Assembly (NCBI GenBank): GCA_001972305.1
Contig: BDDD01001600.1
Location: forward strand, 248,001 to 312,000
Direction: 5' to 3'
DNA: 64,000 nt
Origin: Cephalotus follicularis
Taxonomy: Eukaryota; Streptophyta; Magnoliopsida; Oxalidales; Cephalotaceae
Shown here: positions 1-13,963 of the stretch, piece after piece
How positions within the stretch are numbered: position 1 is the stretch's first letter
Layout: every line of letters starts with the position of its first letter
Notes under the pieces: generated by a model
What the model was told of the DNA's origin: nothing
Databases searched by the model: none
The model's input: the letters and a program-made list of their open reading frames with translations, nothing else
Position numbers and translations under genes: made by a program

Positions 1-182
1 ATAAAACAAGATATCACTTACTAGATTAAGTGTTAAAAACTTACTAAGTTACGTAGTGTTATAGAAAAAGTTAATTTCCGTTTTACCAGTTCTCTAGTGC
101 TATAGTATATTCTATATTAACATATATCTTAAATCACGAACAAACTATATAGAGAACGAAGAGGATCCATATCGGTGTTTTA

Positions 183-1267
<1,085 letters not shown>

Positions 1268-1297
1268 GGCATATAAATAATGTTGATTATTGGCTTA

Positions 1298-1437
1298 GAT
1301 CCTAGTTGTCCGCACATGTGGCGAGGGCGCCGTAGAGAGTTTGTACTCCTTCTCGATTCGTTTTTTATAGTGGATTTCTTGTATTGCTGCCGTGGTTTTT
1401 TCTCGAAAGGGTTTTCTACGTTGTTCGAATCATATAG
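1298..1437 (+). mobile_element. Copia-like LTR fragment
   Basis: The stretch ends in a run resembling the R/U5 part of plant Copia LTRs (GTGGTTTTTTCTC...GGGTTTTCTACG). It probably continues at 6008 after the nested solo LTR, where AT-rich sequence follows. It lies directly against the truncated 5' end of the methyltransferase remnant and may be what removed its start. Identification is by motif only. Confidence 0.4.
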
Positions 1438-1745
1438 TGTAACGCCCCAAACCCCAAGGGTCAACCCCCAAGGTCTGACGCGCTACTAACAGTATCATTC
1501 ATTATCCAATATTCAGCGAAAATTAAAAATATTTAAACAATATAATAATGCATGCGGACCATTCCAATAAAACATTACTTACGTGACCCAATGTTATACA
1601 ATACAGTCATAAATAAGGCTCTGCCACAAGCCGACAAGTCGTACAATAAGTCATCACTATACTCTGTTGGCCGTCGAACTGCAATGAGAGAGAGGAGACT
1701 CACCCGGGGCTTCAATCTTCAGCTTGCTGCGAAGCTCCACCTGTA

Positions 1746-1781
1746 CCTGACCCATTACATTAAAAATGCAATGGGTCAGCG
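1746..1781. repeat. Conserved short hairpin in the solo-LTR family
   Basis: CTGACCCATT and AATGGGTCAG form a perfect 10-bp stem around a 13-base AT-rich loop. The second element has the same structure at about 32775-32805 with one C-to-T change that would still pair as G-U in plus-strand RNA. Confidence 0.6.
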
Positions 1782-2225
1782 ACTACGGGTCTTGTAGGAA
1801 CTACCACCGTGCATTTATGAATGCAGATGCACCAAGCATATGCAGTGCAAATGAGATACAATAATAGTAGTACAGTATGATACTTCATTGATTGACTACT
1901 ACCAGTCAATAACAGTACGATGCACTTCGTATCATTCCTTAACAGTCATTAACCGTCAGTAACAATCATTAACCGTCATAATAAATCCTTCCTCGGCATC
2001 CCCTACTAAGGAGGAGCGATAACGCACTCCAGACGTTAAGGCAGAGGATCCGGGACAGGAATAATCATTACATTTTAGGCATACATGTTCCTCGGGTTCC
2101 TCGGCCGTAGGAAGAGCAATATACGCGCTCTAGGCGTTAAAGGCAGAGGAGAGGAACACAAACATTATACAGTATCAGTAACAGTCATTCAGTACACTAT
2201 ACAATAACATTAACAGTAACAGTCA

Positions 2226-2402
2226 GTGTGGCTCATCTCGGTCGGTGATCCGTCGGCTCATCTCAATTGGTGATCCGTCGGCTCATCTCGATCAGTGATC
2301 CAATGGGCTATCTCGGTGATCCACCAGGCTCATCTCAAAGATAGCCTTAGCGGCTCATCTCGGTCGGTGATCCCTATAGGGCTCATCTCGGTTGGTGATC
2401 CG
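2226..2402. repeat. Minisatellite inside the solo LTR
   Basis: Six or more degenerate copies of a ~30-bp unit of the form GGCTCATCTCGGTCGGTGAT followed by CC and a short variable spacer. The homologous place in the second element (about 33068-33300) has a related but differently diverged array (GGTTCACC...GGATCACC), so the array evolves quickly. Confidence 0.8.
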
Positions 2403-5400
2403 GTATAGTACAGTACATTGACACCACACTACATTATATTACATTAACGTTACAATATAACAGTACATTGTGCGGTCTGCCTTTATTTATTTCTCTATAT
2501 TTTCTCTAATTTCACTATACTCATAATGTTACAGTAAACTACACTTCACTTATCAACACTCCCACAATTACAGCTCTCAGCCATTTGTCCACTCACTGAC
2601 ACGTTAATCATCAGTTCAATCACTCATGATATTGGCTTCTTAAAGACTCGTGGCTGAGTACAATTAAATATATATATGTGTATACCAAAACGCATGGCTA
2701 CAGCGCATAACAAGCAAGGCGCGTACTGTAGCGCTCTGGGCAGGATGTGTAGCGCTAGAACACGTGCAGGAAGGAGCATGGTATGCACAGGCGCCATCTC
2801 GGACGCATATATATACATATATATTTACACTTGAGCGCCTTCTCCTCTGGGACACAGGCAGGAGCAGTGCTTGACGCATAACCTACACATGGTAGAGAAG
2901 AGCTCGCATGCATAGCGAGGACGCAGGCATGGTTGGGCACCATCTCGGCATGCTCGGCGCATGCATGGTTGGTTGCACCCATGCTCGGACGCATGTAAGG
3001 CAGTGGAGGGCTCGGCAGGTACGCATGGCAGAGGACGATTGTGACATCCGTGTCCTTGTACAGACTGTGTCTGTGAGCCTACGAGGCTTCTGTCTGTCTG
3101 TTTGTCTGTTACTCTGTTTTCTGGCATTCATGATATGCATCATGACATTATTTAAATTTTTACGATTTTATTCTGCTGGTTTTCTGCATAAGAAATTGTT
3201 TTGACTTTCCGTAAACTAAACAATGTTTTACTGAAACTACTGCTGATTCGGAAAAATAGGCCAAGTGGTATGTACTAACTATCCAATTTCTGTCCGTATC
3301 GGTTTAATTATGGACAAAATCTTGTCCGTTTTGAGTTATATAAATGAGAAAATGCAAAATTTTTAAGAAATTTTGCCATTCTCTCTCTCTCTCCCCGATC
3401 TCTCTCTCTCTCCCCCTCTCTGCTCCTGCTGCCGACGTCAGAGCCGATCTGACGCCGGCGAAGGTACCAACGGGACCGCCTCATCGTCCCGGTCACACCG
3501 GTCCCAGCCTCGACGCCGGCAACGGCGCCGTTTGCGCTCGGCGACGTCTTCTCTCTCTCCGGCTGTTTGACTGAGCTCTGTCAGCTGGAGTCTGTTTGTC
3601 TGCTGAGGTGAGACCACATAAGGGGCATGCTACCAGAGTCACATATGCATACTATTATTGCATAAACATTTAAATTTCTGCATTTCATATGTTTTTATAT
3701 AACTGTCTGTTTTTATTTAAAAAGGGGTTGAACCCTAATCAGGTTTTTAAGTTTTTGATAATATGGTTGAGGCAGAGCCCAACCCATAATTGTTTTCTGT
3801 TTATATTATGATCTGCTGAGGGTTTAGCCCAATTTATAAACTGTTCCTCCTTCGGGAGTGTGTTCTGCTGAGGGCTGAGCCCATTACAAACTGGTTCCTC
3901 CTTCGGGAGTGTGATTTTTACAAACTGTGTTTTTATTTACAGGGGGCATAGTACTATAAACGAATACTACATGCCCGATTTTCGTAAAATTTTAAGAGTT
4001 AGAATTATTTTCAAGATTTTCAAGAAACTTTTATGTTTTCTTTCTGTTTTGAAGAACTTTCTGTTTTAAAATGTATTTCTGAAACTCTGTTCTGCTGAAC
4101 CTACGAGGTGAGTCTCTTATGGGAGACTTGGCCTCGTAGCGGGCGCGACGGATTCCAGCGGGGCTGGGTCCGGGCGTCACAACGATGGTGTCCCCTGCAC
4201 TTGGTCCCTGGCACCTCGACGCTCCCCAGGCGCATGCATGGCAGAGGAGAGCTTGTTGGCGCTAACGTTACATGTATAGGCATTGTCAGAGGAGAGTTCA
4301 GATGTTGTGCTCAGCGCTCAGCGCCACAACAGAGGAGGGCCATGCGCCTTGGCAGAGGAGCGTCGTGATGCATGCATGGCAGAGGACAGTGGTTGGGCGC
4401 CTACGTCGCACGCAAAGAACGCATGCATGGGAGCTCAATACCATTCCAGGGGTGATCTTGGCGTCATTGCAAGCATAGTACGTATGCATGTAGAGCTTTG
4501 TTCAATTCGTCACAAGCTCGGCACCTCTGTTAATTTAGCATGCACAGGACGCATGGAAGTATACAGTGAGGAGTCCACCGCCATTTCATGCACGGGAAGC
4601 ATGCTAAACAGTGCTCATGGCACCTTGGACGCATGCTTGTTTGGTAGGACGCTTCCTCGGCAACTTAGCACAATGAGTATCTCGGCTCATAGGTTCCTCT
4701 GCTCCATGTCCATCTCGGCGCCTGGTGGGGGATGACGTGCTCTGATGCATAACAGAGGATGACTTAGCATGCATTACTGTTGGATGAGTGGAAGAGAAGA
4801 GCCATACATGAATGGAGAGCTCTGGCGGTCGACTTGCAATGCTGAGGACGCATGCAGTCAGTGGCGAGCTCGACATGTACGGCATTAATGGCAGAGGAGG
4901 GCTCTTCACACAGGTGTGTCCTCGGCGTATAATTTGGGATGCATGGTACGGTGGCATCCTCGACGCCATGACAGTGGAGAGCCATGGATGGCAATGGCAC
5001 CTTGGACACCTGGCAGTGATCGGTGGATAGCTCGGCGCCCTGGTATGTTTGGGTCCTCGGATATTGGCTCCTCGGACGCATGGCCACCTCAGCTCATGGT
5101 TGCATGCTTGAGATGCATGCTCACGTTATAGAGAGGATGCACTACTCGTGCAAAGGCCACCAGGTCGCATGCTCGGGTTCGTTCCTCAGCATGCTCGTCA
5201 TGTATGGCGCTATCAAGCATGCTTAGCGCATGGGATGTAAGGACTCACTCCCAAGATACGTTCATACTTGATTTCTGATGATAGCGTACTTAGTCGCATT
5301 ATATACTCATTTCATTAAACAGTGTATAAAATTCTAATACCCATCAATTATGGAGGGTCATTAAATCCATCTGAGTCCTCTACCTTTATACATTTATCTA

Positions 5401-6012
5401 TCACTGACAAGAGCAATCACACTATAGCAATTATAGCTAATACACATAAAGTAGAGCACTGAGTAGGAGTAGATCCTACCTGGAAATCCTGAGAAGCTCA
5501 CTTCCTCCACTGGTTCCTCCTTTGCCTTCACTTCACCTTTCCTTTGCTCTGCTCCACAGCTTCAATTCCTCCTTTGTCTCCAGAGAGCACCACTCTCCTT
5601 ACCTCCTTCTCTCTCAATTTACCAACAGTCCTCCTCACTGTCTCTACTCCCCCTTATATAGACAGCCATGGAAGGCTCTAAACTTCTCTACACATTTCTA
5701 TCATTTTCAACACAAATTCGGGCCTGGAGTATTAAAGTGGTCAGCCCATTTTCTCCTTCTCTTCCCTTAATTCTTTTAACCCAATCCCCCTTTCTCCATT
5801 TATAATACACAGGTCCAACATTTTAAAGCCCAAAGACAATATCAATATATTTTAGGCCCAAAAGTTTCAATTATCCATTTATCAATTTGGCCAAGCACCA
5901 TAAAATATTTCAAGACCCATTTTTGATTCCAATCTAACAATGACAATATTACATTTTTGGGCCCAATTTTCACTCCTCAATTATTTATAAAAATTTCGGG
6001 TATTACATATAG

Positions 6013-6780
6013 ACTGTTGGTGATTTCAGTGTTGATAACAATTATAATAATTTTTTTTTAAAAGTTTTTTTAATAAGCTTACCATGGATACATCATTTAA
6101 GATTTTGTTGGCACTCGATTTTGTTTGATCAGGTACTATATTAATCAAGTCGGTAAATAAAACATTGTTATCTTATGTTCAATTTTTAAATTTATTTTAT
6201 ATTATTTTTATTTATTCTGTTATTTTATGTCATTATTTTTATTTTTATTTTTATTTTTATTGTATTTTAGTTTATTTTATTTTATCTATATTCAATATTT
6301 AATATTTAATTTAATTTAATTTAATTATATTATATTTGATTTGATTTCATAATTTAAGTTAATTTTTTTTTTATATATTTGATTTGAATTAATTTAGATA
6401 ACTGATTCTGGTTCTCTTTAAAATATTAAATTTTAATTTGATATTAATGTTTTTCTAATTGAGAAAAAAAAAATCAATACCAAATCAGAGAAAAACCTAA
6501 ACTCTTCCCTCGCTCTTCTAAAATTATCAAACATACCACGGCGTCGTTCAACACATAACATCTCCATCATCACAAACATAAAACCCGCAGCCAATACCCA
6601 CAAAACAACTGGCACCACCAATGCCTTGCCTCCATTCAAAAAATTGCGAATAAACACCCAGTGCACGTCTCTAACGCCCACTCCACTGGGTTTGATTCAG
6701 CCCACTGTTATTGGCGTTAGAGAAGGCCAACAGGCTTTTTTTTTTTCTTAATTCAAAAGTTTATATATATATAGTTTTAT
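6013..6780. other. AT-rich intergenic stretch
   Basis: Low-complexity T-rich and TTTA-rich sequence follows the solo LTR. Around 6480-6720 there is less biased sequence with an 82-codon minus-strand open frame that matches no family I know. I see no supported gene. Confidence 0.6.
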
Positions 6781-7155
6781 TCATAGTTGAGTTTCTTTTC
6801 TCTCTCCCGTTGGCGGTTGGTTAATATTTCGCCGACGGCGTCATTGGGCCGTCAATCAGGTTAGTAGGCAGCTTCTACCTCCCTCTCTCTGTGCTCTTTT
6901 ACTGTTTTATTAAGTATAAATATAGATGCTTTCATTGTCATTATCAACCACACATTGTCTAACCAAATTATCAGCCAATAATTAGGTTTTTTTTTTAAAT
7001 CTGTTATATAATCATAGTGTTTTTTTTTTTTAGTTATTTGTGTCGTTGTTTTTGAATTGTAATCCGTTTGTTTCTTTTTACTGGCAAATTAAGCTACCTT
7101 GTTTATGCTCCTTTGGTATTCAATTGTTTGACCAAGCTTAAGTGAAGAAGCTAGC
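6781..7155 (+). promoter_or_regulatory. Probable promoter/5' leader of NOM1 with a leader intron
   Basis: A pyrimidine-rich stretch (TTCTTTTCTCTCTCCCG) and GC-richer sequence precede a donor-like CAATCAG|GTTAGT at about 6859. A candidate acceptor lies near 7135-7150, just before the ATG at 7156. The leader intron is inferred from these signals only. Confidence 0.45.
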
Positions 7156-10100
7156 ATGGGTAAGCATTCTGTATGCTTTCAAATTCTATCTATTTTTCGA
7201 ACTTCTTTGACCCCAGAAGTATATATATAATTTAAATATTATGATGTTGTGGCAGAGAAATCGCGACGAGAGAAGCGAAAGGAAGCTCGAACAGAGAAGA
7301 AACAGATAAAATATCAATCTTGGATCGAAAATCAAGTATATATATATTTTTTGTTATTGGTTCAAAATTTTTATTTTATATACTATTATGACCTTTCTTA
7401 TATATATCTGATAATGGTACAACAGGCAAAAAATTCAAAGAGAAGATTTGGGAAGTCACAATCAAAATTTATTTCCGATGCAAAAAAACCTTTTATTTCT
7501 TCCGATGCAAAAAAACGTTTTACTCAAACTAAAAAAGAGGGAGGTTTAGGGCAGCAGGTTGCTAAAGTATCTAATAGGAGAAAAATAGTTGACTTTCGTG
7601 ATTCTGTGGGGTTAGGGATGGAGAAAGAAAATAGGGATTTGAAGCGAAATCCGGGAACAAATTTTGAAGAGCTTCTTGAAATGGATGCCATATATGCAGA
7701 TGATGATTTGGAGTTGGAAAGAAAACTTGCTAAGAAGCTTAAGTTGAAGGGTGGAATGTTAAGTGGGGATGAGGACGGCTTTAATATGTTGTTTGAAGAT
7801 ATTCCATCTGTTCTTGATCGTTTTGAGAATGAAGGAGGAGTTCAAGTTGTTGAGGAGTTTCCTGTTAAGAACGATGTGAATGGTTCTTCAAGTAAGAAGT
7901 GCAAAAACAGAGAGTCAATGGAGCAAGAGCTAGAATGTGATTTTGAAGATGACTTGCCTGTTGGAAGTTCTGAGGCAGAGGAATCCATTGGTGCAGAGGT
8001 TGCACTGAAACAAGTCTCTGCCAAGGCACCTTTACATAAGAAACGTAGGAAGAGGGGGAAGAACTCACACCTAGATCAGGCAGGCAACGTGGATGGTGGC
8101 ACAGCTGATGGTCCATCTATTCCAGGTGAAACCCATGATGCAGAGGAGCCATCAAAGGAAACTCCTGCCAAGGCACCTGGAATTGGGAGCAGTGCAAAAT
8201 ATGTTGCCCCTCACTTAAGAGATCGTGCAGGAAGCGAGTCACAGGAGCACACTCAAATCCGTAGGCGGGTACGAGGTATGAAAATTGGGATTCTATGTTA
8301 ATGTTGAATTAAGCCATAGTTTACTTGTTTTTTATATACAATCTACTTTCTACTTCTCAATATGTTACAGGTCTTCTGAATAGGCTTTCTGAATCCAATG
8401 TGGAATCAGTTACAGGAGAAATGACTATAATATTTCGAGTATGTAATCGTGCCACACACATATATATCCTCTTATAATCTTCTAACTCTGATTGTATTGA
8501 TATTCCACCTTTGTGATAAAGTTATAGCTTTACTTATTTTTTCATTTCATGCAGTCCATTGGTCGTGCTGTTGGAACTCAAATTATCAGCGAGGAAGTGT
8601 TGGCTTCTTGTTCTACTGGTCCTCGTGGAAATGAACAGTTGAAATTGGCTCATTTTTTTTAATTACTATATTTTATCCTTTCGTCTAATTAGTAGATTTA
8701 TAACGGTCACTTGTATCTAATATTTGCTTTTTTATATTCTTTGTGAAGGTATGCTGCTGTTTTTGCAGCTTTTATTGCAGGTATGGCTTGCTCGGTTGGG
8801 ATGGACTTCAGTGCAAAGCTTATGGCTTTACTCGCTAAAACTTTTGAGGTTTGCATTGCCATACTGTTTTGTTTTAGCAGTTTTGGCATAATTGAATTGG
8901 AACATCTTCTGGCTTCCACAAAGCCTGAATCTTTTCCCTTAAGCAAGCAATATCGATCAAATGCAGCATCTTTTTTTTTTTTGTATATATTTAGAAACTT
9001 CCTTTACTTTTTCTGAATATAAGTAAAAATAAGAAGTCTGTATAACATCTTAATGTTGTTGTCTTCAGGATGAGTACCTCAAAGAAGACGATCTTTCCTT
9101 GCGGAATATCACTCTTTTGCTCTCCTATTTATGCACACTTGGAGTTTTCTCAAGGTGGATAATCTGATAAGCCAAGGAACTTATTTTTTTCTGAAGACTA
9201 ATGATAAGTAGTCTAGAAAGTATTGACCTTGAAGTAGGATTGTCGATGAGCCATGTTCTATAATGGATGCTGCAGATACATGAAAGAATGGATCCTGAAG
9301 TTCACATATGCAATTTGCTTTTCTTCTTATAATATATGATTAAAAACGATGAGGACAGTATAATTGGCATCTTATGGTGAAACAATTATTGTTTGTTTAA
9401 ATCATAGCTGAAATTTACCATCTTGTGATCCTCCGTTTAAAACATCTTGATGGAGCACATACCTCGCTTGTTTGGCCAATGCTGGGTGTCTGCTGCATTT
9501 TTAGTCGCAAAAATTACTTAAGCTGACCTTCTTTTGTTATGCAGATTTATTGCTTGATGTTTTATTAAGCCTTTTGCTTCAGAATTTTTCAGTTTTTCTT
9601 GTTTCAATAAGATTATCTTCTAATATGGCTCCGATTGTATTAATAGCATTACTTCCTAATTTTTTCAGTGATTTGATATATGATTTTCTGATCATGTTGA
9701 GCAAGCAGCTGACAGAAATTACTGTGTCCACCATATTGACAGTTTTACAATGTAAGCTTTATTTTAACTCATGGTGTTTATGTTTGTGTAATAATAATTG
9801 TTTCCACTTGTCAGTTAAATATCTTTGATACCCCTCCTTCATTTGAGTATTTTAAGCCTGTGTAGTTTTCCTTTCCATATCAAGTTTTTGCTGTTACTGT
9901 CTTTGTAAAAGCATGATGTTACTGAAACTAGCATGTCAACATTCAAAATTATCAACTGGTGTGAATTATGTCCAACAAGTTCTGTCATTTGATATAATAG
10001 GCTGCGGGATGAAAATAAGGGGTGAAGATCCTGCTGCTATGAAAAAATTTATTCTTTGCATCCAGGATAGGGTGAATGAATTGAAGGCCTCTGGAAACAC

Positions 10101-12866
10101 AAATATAAATAGCAAAAGGGTGGGTTAGCTTCTTACGAAGTACTATTCTCATAGCTTCCCTGTTCTTTATGCTGCTGATATGCAACTGGCTTCCTTGGTA
10201 ATTCTTGCAGATGGAGTTTATGCTTGAAACAATTTGCGACATTAAAAACAATAAGAAAAGGCCTAAAGAGGACACTGCACAGCACACGCGGATAAAGAAA
10301 TGGCTGCAGAAGGTCTTTCTACTAGACTAATTTTTCAGTTTTAACTTGTTTTCCTTAGCTAGCTTATTGATATCCATTAATTTGGAAAGAAGTGAGACAT
10401 CACTTCAATCAGTTATTGCCAAAATATTGAGAAAAAAATTTCTTAAAACAGTTTCTAAGACACCAAGTGAACTTTTTTTTGGATATTTTTGTGAGGTTTT
10501 ATTTGTTGTCTTAATATTAGCTATTCTGTGTTTGTTTAATTTTCTTGATTTACTCAGTTGCGAGTTGAAGACATTTTGATAAGAGGGCTTACATGGAGCA
10601 AGCTGCTTGATCCTGACAAGAAGGGCCAATGGTGGTTGTCTGGGGATATCTCTGCCACAATAGGCAATGTTGAAGATGTTGCCAGCACCATTGACAAAGA
10701 GGTTCTTGAAGCCCAGAAAATGTTGCACCTTGCTGCTGCACAGAGGATGAATACTGATATCAGGAAGGCAATTTTTTGCATAATCATGACTGGTGAGGAC
10801 TATATTGATGCATTTGAGAAGCTTCTGAGGTTGGACTTGCAGGGACAGCAGGTGTGCCCTAAATTCTTTTTGTTACCTTCTCTTTGTGCTCTTTGATCTT
10901 GAATTGATTAATTGGCATGTGTATACAGGATAGAGAGATTATCCGAGTTCTTGTGCAATGCTGTTTGCAAGAAAAAGTATTTAACAAGTATTATACTGTT
11001 CTAGCTTCGAAGTTGTGTGAGCATGACAAAAACCAAAAGTTTACTCTACAGGTATTCTTTACTGCCCCTCTCAGATTTAAGTAAGATGACACTTCACCTG
11101 GAATAGAGGAAAACAAAATTAATGCAGCAGCAAAACTTTTGAGAATGCACCAGTGTTTTTACTCTAACGGATAACTAACTTGGTTGAATTTTAGAATTTA
11201 CTGTTCTTTTTTAGATAAGAAATGACAACATATAATATAAAAATATGTTTTGGTTAAGTACACTATAATTTGTATCCTTCTTTTCTCTTCTGATCTGTGT
11301 TTGTTTTAGTTCATTTACTATAAACCATAATTCCATGCACCAATATTTGTGGTTTCTGAGGTAACTCTGGTTTTAGTATGGTTTTTCACTGTGTTTAATG
11401 AACAAGAAGTAGCTTTCTCTGAATTTTATGTATAATAACATCTTGCAACTGTTATCTACTAAAGGGTGGTATTTAGAAGATTATGGCATGGAATCCTACT
11501 TGATTCACAATGTTTCATCATTTGTGTGAATGAGCTTGTCCCAATTAGACAACTTTACTAGAGATATTCACAAAGTTGAATGGCATGATTTAAAATCATT
11601 GGTTCTTAGCTTTTCCCAATATAGAGAGCTGTACTAGAGATATTCACTATGTTGAATAGCATGGGTCAAAATCCTTGGTAAATCTCATTATCTGCTTGTT
11701 GGGAGGAGGCAGACAGGTCTTCCAGAAAAGTCTGCTGCAGCTTTTTTGGACCTTGTTTGTTTATGTATGGGAAGGGTCCATTAGAGAAATACTTAGATGC
11801 AATTTAATGTGACAGGTTGGGCAGGCCAAGGTTGAATTTTAGCAGTTGAGTATTACTTAATGTCATTGCTTTGTAAATTAATCAACCTATTACTGAACAA
11901 CTATAAATAATTAAACAATCCGCAATTCCAAAGTGCTTCATAACATGATAGGGATTTGAGTCTATATGTTCTTTCCATTCATGGGCAATAGAGCACAAAT
12001 ACATAGTACATGCGCCCTTTTTTTGGGGACTTTAGTTTGGGGAGAGAGATTTATATGTTTTGCCTTTAAGGCACACAAACATTAACCGAGCGGCCAGCGC
12101 ACATTATATTACTCATTAACTTTCTACATGCATCATGCAAGTCAAGTTACAAAATTAATTTTAATGTATGCTATATAATTCCTGACTTCTTTGTGATAAT
12201 AATAAATACTATTAACATAATAGTAAATTTTATAATTAATATGAAAAGCAGTTTATTACTATTCATAGATCTTAAAAGTAAGAATAAAAATATTACTATT
12301 AGGAACAAAGATGTTCAATTTGAAGAGGTTTTAAGTAAAATAGAAAAATTAATGAAACTTAAGCATAGAAAAATTAATCAAACTCATCTATAAAAAAATT
12401 GTTTATATAATAATATATTAGATATTCCCTTCTTTGTTAGTATTTCTTTTTCCTGAAGTTCCTTGTACTGTTGTTTTCACAGTTTTGCCTGTGGGACCAC
12501 TTCAAAGAGCTGGAGTCAATGCAGCTTTTAAGATCGATGCACCTGGCAAAATTTGTGGCAGAAATGGTTGCCTCTTTCAGTCTCTCCCTTGGAATCCTGA
12601 AAACTATAGACTTCAGTGATCCAAGGCAGCTAACCCCGAAAAGGATCATCCATTTCCGCATGCTATTTGAAGCCATTTTCGAGTATCCTGAAAACCTCAT
12701 ATGGAACATGTTCTCGCGTTTGGCTGTCATTCCTGAGCTTGAAACTCTTCGAGATGGCATCGAGTTCTTTCTTAAGGAGCATGTTGTGAAAACCGACAAA
12801 ACCCTTGGAAAGAAGTTTAAGCTTGCAAAGAAAGCCTTAAAAAATGCAGGTGGAGTCCTTATGTGA
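7156..12866 (+). CDS. NOM1: Nucleolar MIF4G/MA3 domain protein (NOM1/Sgd1-type), 13 exons, 791 aa
   Basis: Exons: 7156-7159, 7256-7335, 7426-8275, 8371-8438, 8555-8637, 8749-8848, 9069-9154, 9669-9751, 10001-10119, 10211-10312, 10558-10851, 10929-11051, 12483-12866. All phases agree and the sum is 792 codons. The start is a 4-base first coding exon, ATGG, giving MEKSRREKRKEARTEKK, a basic nuclear/nucleolar N-terminus. An acidic and lysine-rich middle follows (about residues 30-310), then SSAKYVAPHLRD, the usual lead-in to the MIF4G domain (LLNRLSESNV, CSVGMDFSAKLM, YLCTLGVF, CGMKIRGEDP, ETICDIKNNKK). The MA3 domain comes last (DIRKAIFCIIMTGEDYIDAF, DREIIRVLVQCCLQE, FSRLAVIPEL). The family acts in the nucleolus in small-subunit rRNA processing and RNA-helicase recruitment; that role is known for the family and not shown here. 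Intron 12 is unusually long (1431 bp). The gene looks intact. Confidence 0.93.
11052..12482 (+). other. NOM1 intron 12 with a local duplication and an AT-rich insert-like segment
   Basis: A ~79-bp imperfect direct duplication lies at about 11535-11690 (both copies contain CTAGAGATATTCAC and TTGAATAGCATG or a close variant). The last 300 bases (12180-12420) are very AT-rich. The 66-codon frame there has no family resemblance. Confidence 0.5.
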
Positions 12867-13963
12867 GTGATAATTGTTAGTAGGTTGCTATTCTTCCCAA
12901 GCCAAAATTTATGTTTCTAATTATCGTAGTCATGTTACTTGGTGAATGCAATGTTATGTACTTGACTAGATAAGAAAATGAGAATAATATATGTTGTAGA
13001 TTATTCTTTTGTGCTTTCAAATTGGTATTTCTTATGTTTTCTAGAGGCAGGATGTTCCTGGGTAGAACAATATTCAATGTTCTCCATGTAACTCACAAAT
13101 ACGGGTATATATGGGTTTGATGCGAATTTTTAATTGATGACAGCTACTTAGTATCCTATAGATATGGATCCCATTGAATTTAATAAGTAGGAGGAACCTT
13201 GTAGAGATCATATTAACCTTGATCTAAGAAAGATGGGATTAACTTTAGTCTATTCCTTTCTTTGGGCAAATATGAGAATTTTGTTATGGACTCAAGCTGC
13301 GCTTTGTAACTTTTATAGTTTTGTTCTACTTTTGTGCAGTTTTTCATGTCCACGTTTAACTCTTATATGATATTGTTTTTGGGTTATTAAAAACGCTTTT
13401 TAGACTCTCAAAACAGTGTTATTTAGGGTGTAATATAGGTAAAAGTATTTTTGATTTTTTATCTATAAAAAATCATTTTTTCATCGTACTTAAATATATT
13501 ATTTGAAAAAGTATTTTTTATGAGATCATGTTTTTATGTCTTCAATACAATATTTGAAATCAAACACATATTTCCTATTTATGTTCGTAAAAGTATTTTC
13601 AATCATTGAATTTACTAAACGTTTTTAGTTTCGTCAAAAACAGTTTTATTCACGGTACTTTTATACCACACAATAACAATACTCACGTGAAATAAACAAT
13701 AATATCAAACAGACCTTAGTGTTTGATAATCCACTTTTAGACACAAAAACACTAATAATTGGCTTTGCTCACAAGTAAATCAAGCTTCAGTAACACTAAA
13801 ATCTAGTTGAGTTTCTGCAATTAGCAGTTGCAAATTAAAAGAGTACTAACCAATAACTAAATCCAGGAGAAGATGCCAAGATGAAGTTAAGCTACTGCTG
13901 TCTTCGTCCATTTTTGCATATGTTAGGCTCTTAAGACCTGTCAATAATACAATGGGTTCACTA
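12867..13963. other. Intergenic region downstream of NOM1
   Basis: The first ~300 bases probably include the NOM1 3' UTR. At about 13370-13730 there are complementary AT-rich segments (AAAACGCTTTTTAG against CTAAACGTTTTTAG) that suggest a short decayed MITE. Nothing coding is seen. Confidence 0.45.

Larger units (their letters stand above)
1438..6007 (-). mobile_element. Long solo LTR (4570 bp), Ty3/gypsy type, family member 1
   Basis: It starts TGTAACGCCCC, ends CGGGTATTACA, and is flanked by a perfect 5-bp target duplication TATAG (1433-1437 and 6008-6012). No gag or pol reading frame is found inside, so it behaves as a solo LTR or a large LTR-only derivative. The orientation is inferred. 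Read on the minus strand it starts TGTAATACCCG, as many chromovirus LTRs do, and has a TATATAAGG box (complement near 5655-5664). The middle is full of short degenerate repeats built from GGCAGAGGA, CTCGGCG and GACGCATG. The same family recurs at 32475-35731. The short ORFs inside are repeat artefacts. Confidence 0.85.

Noticed and set aside
2624-5226. Cluster of open frames of 60-150 codons on both strands
   Set aside because: They fall inside the solo LTR and translate degenerate short repeats (GCATGCATGG, GGCAGAGGA). The homologous frames are not conserved in the second element.
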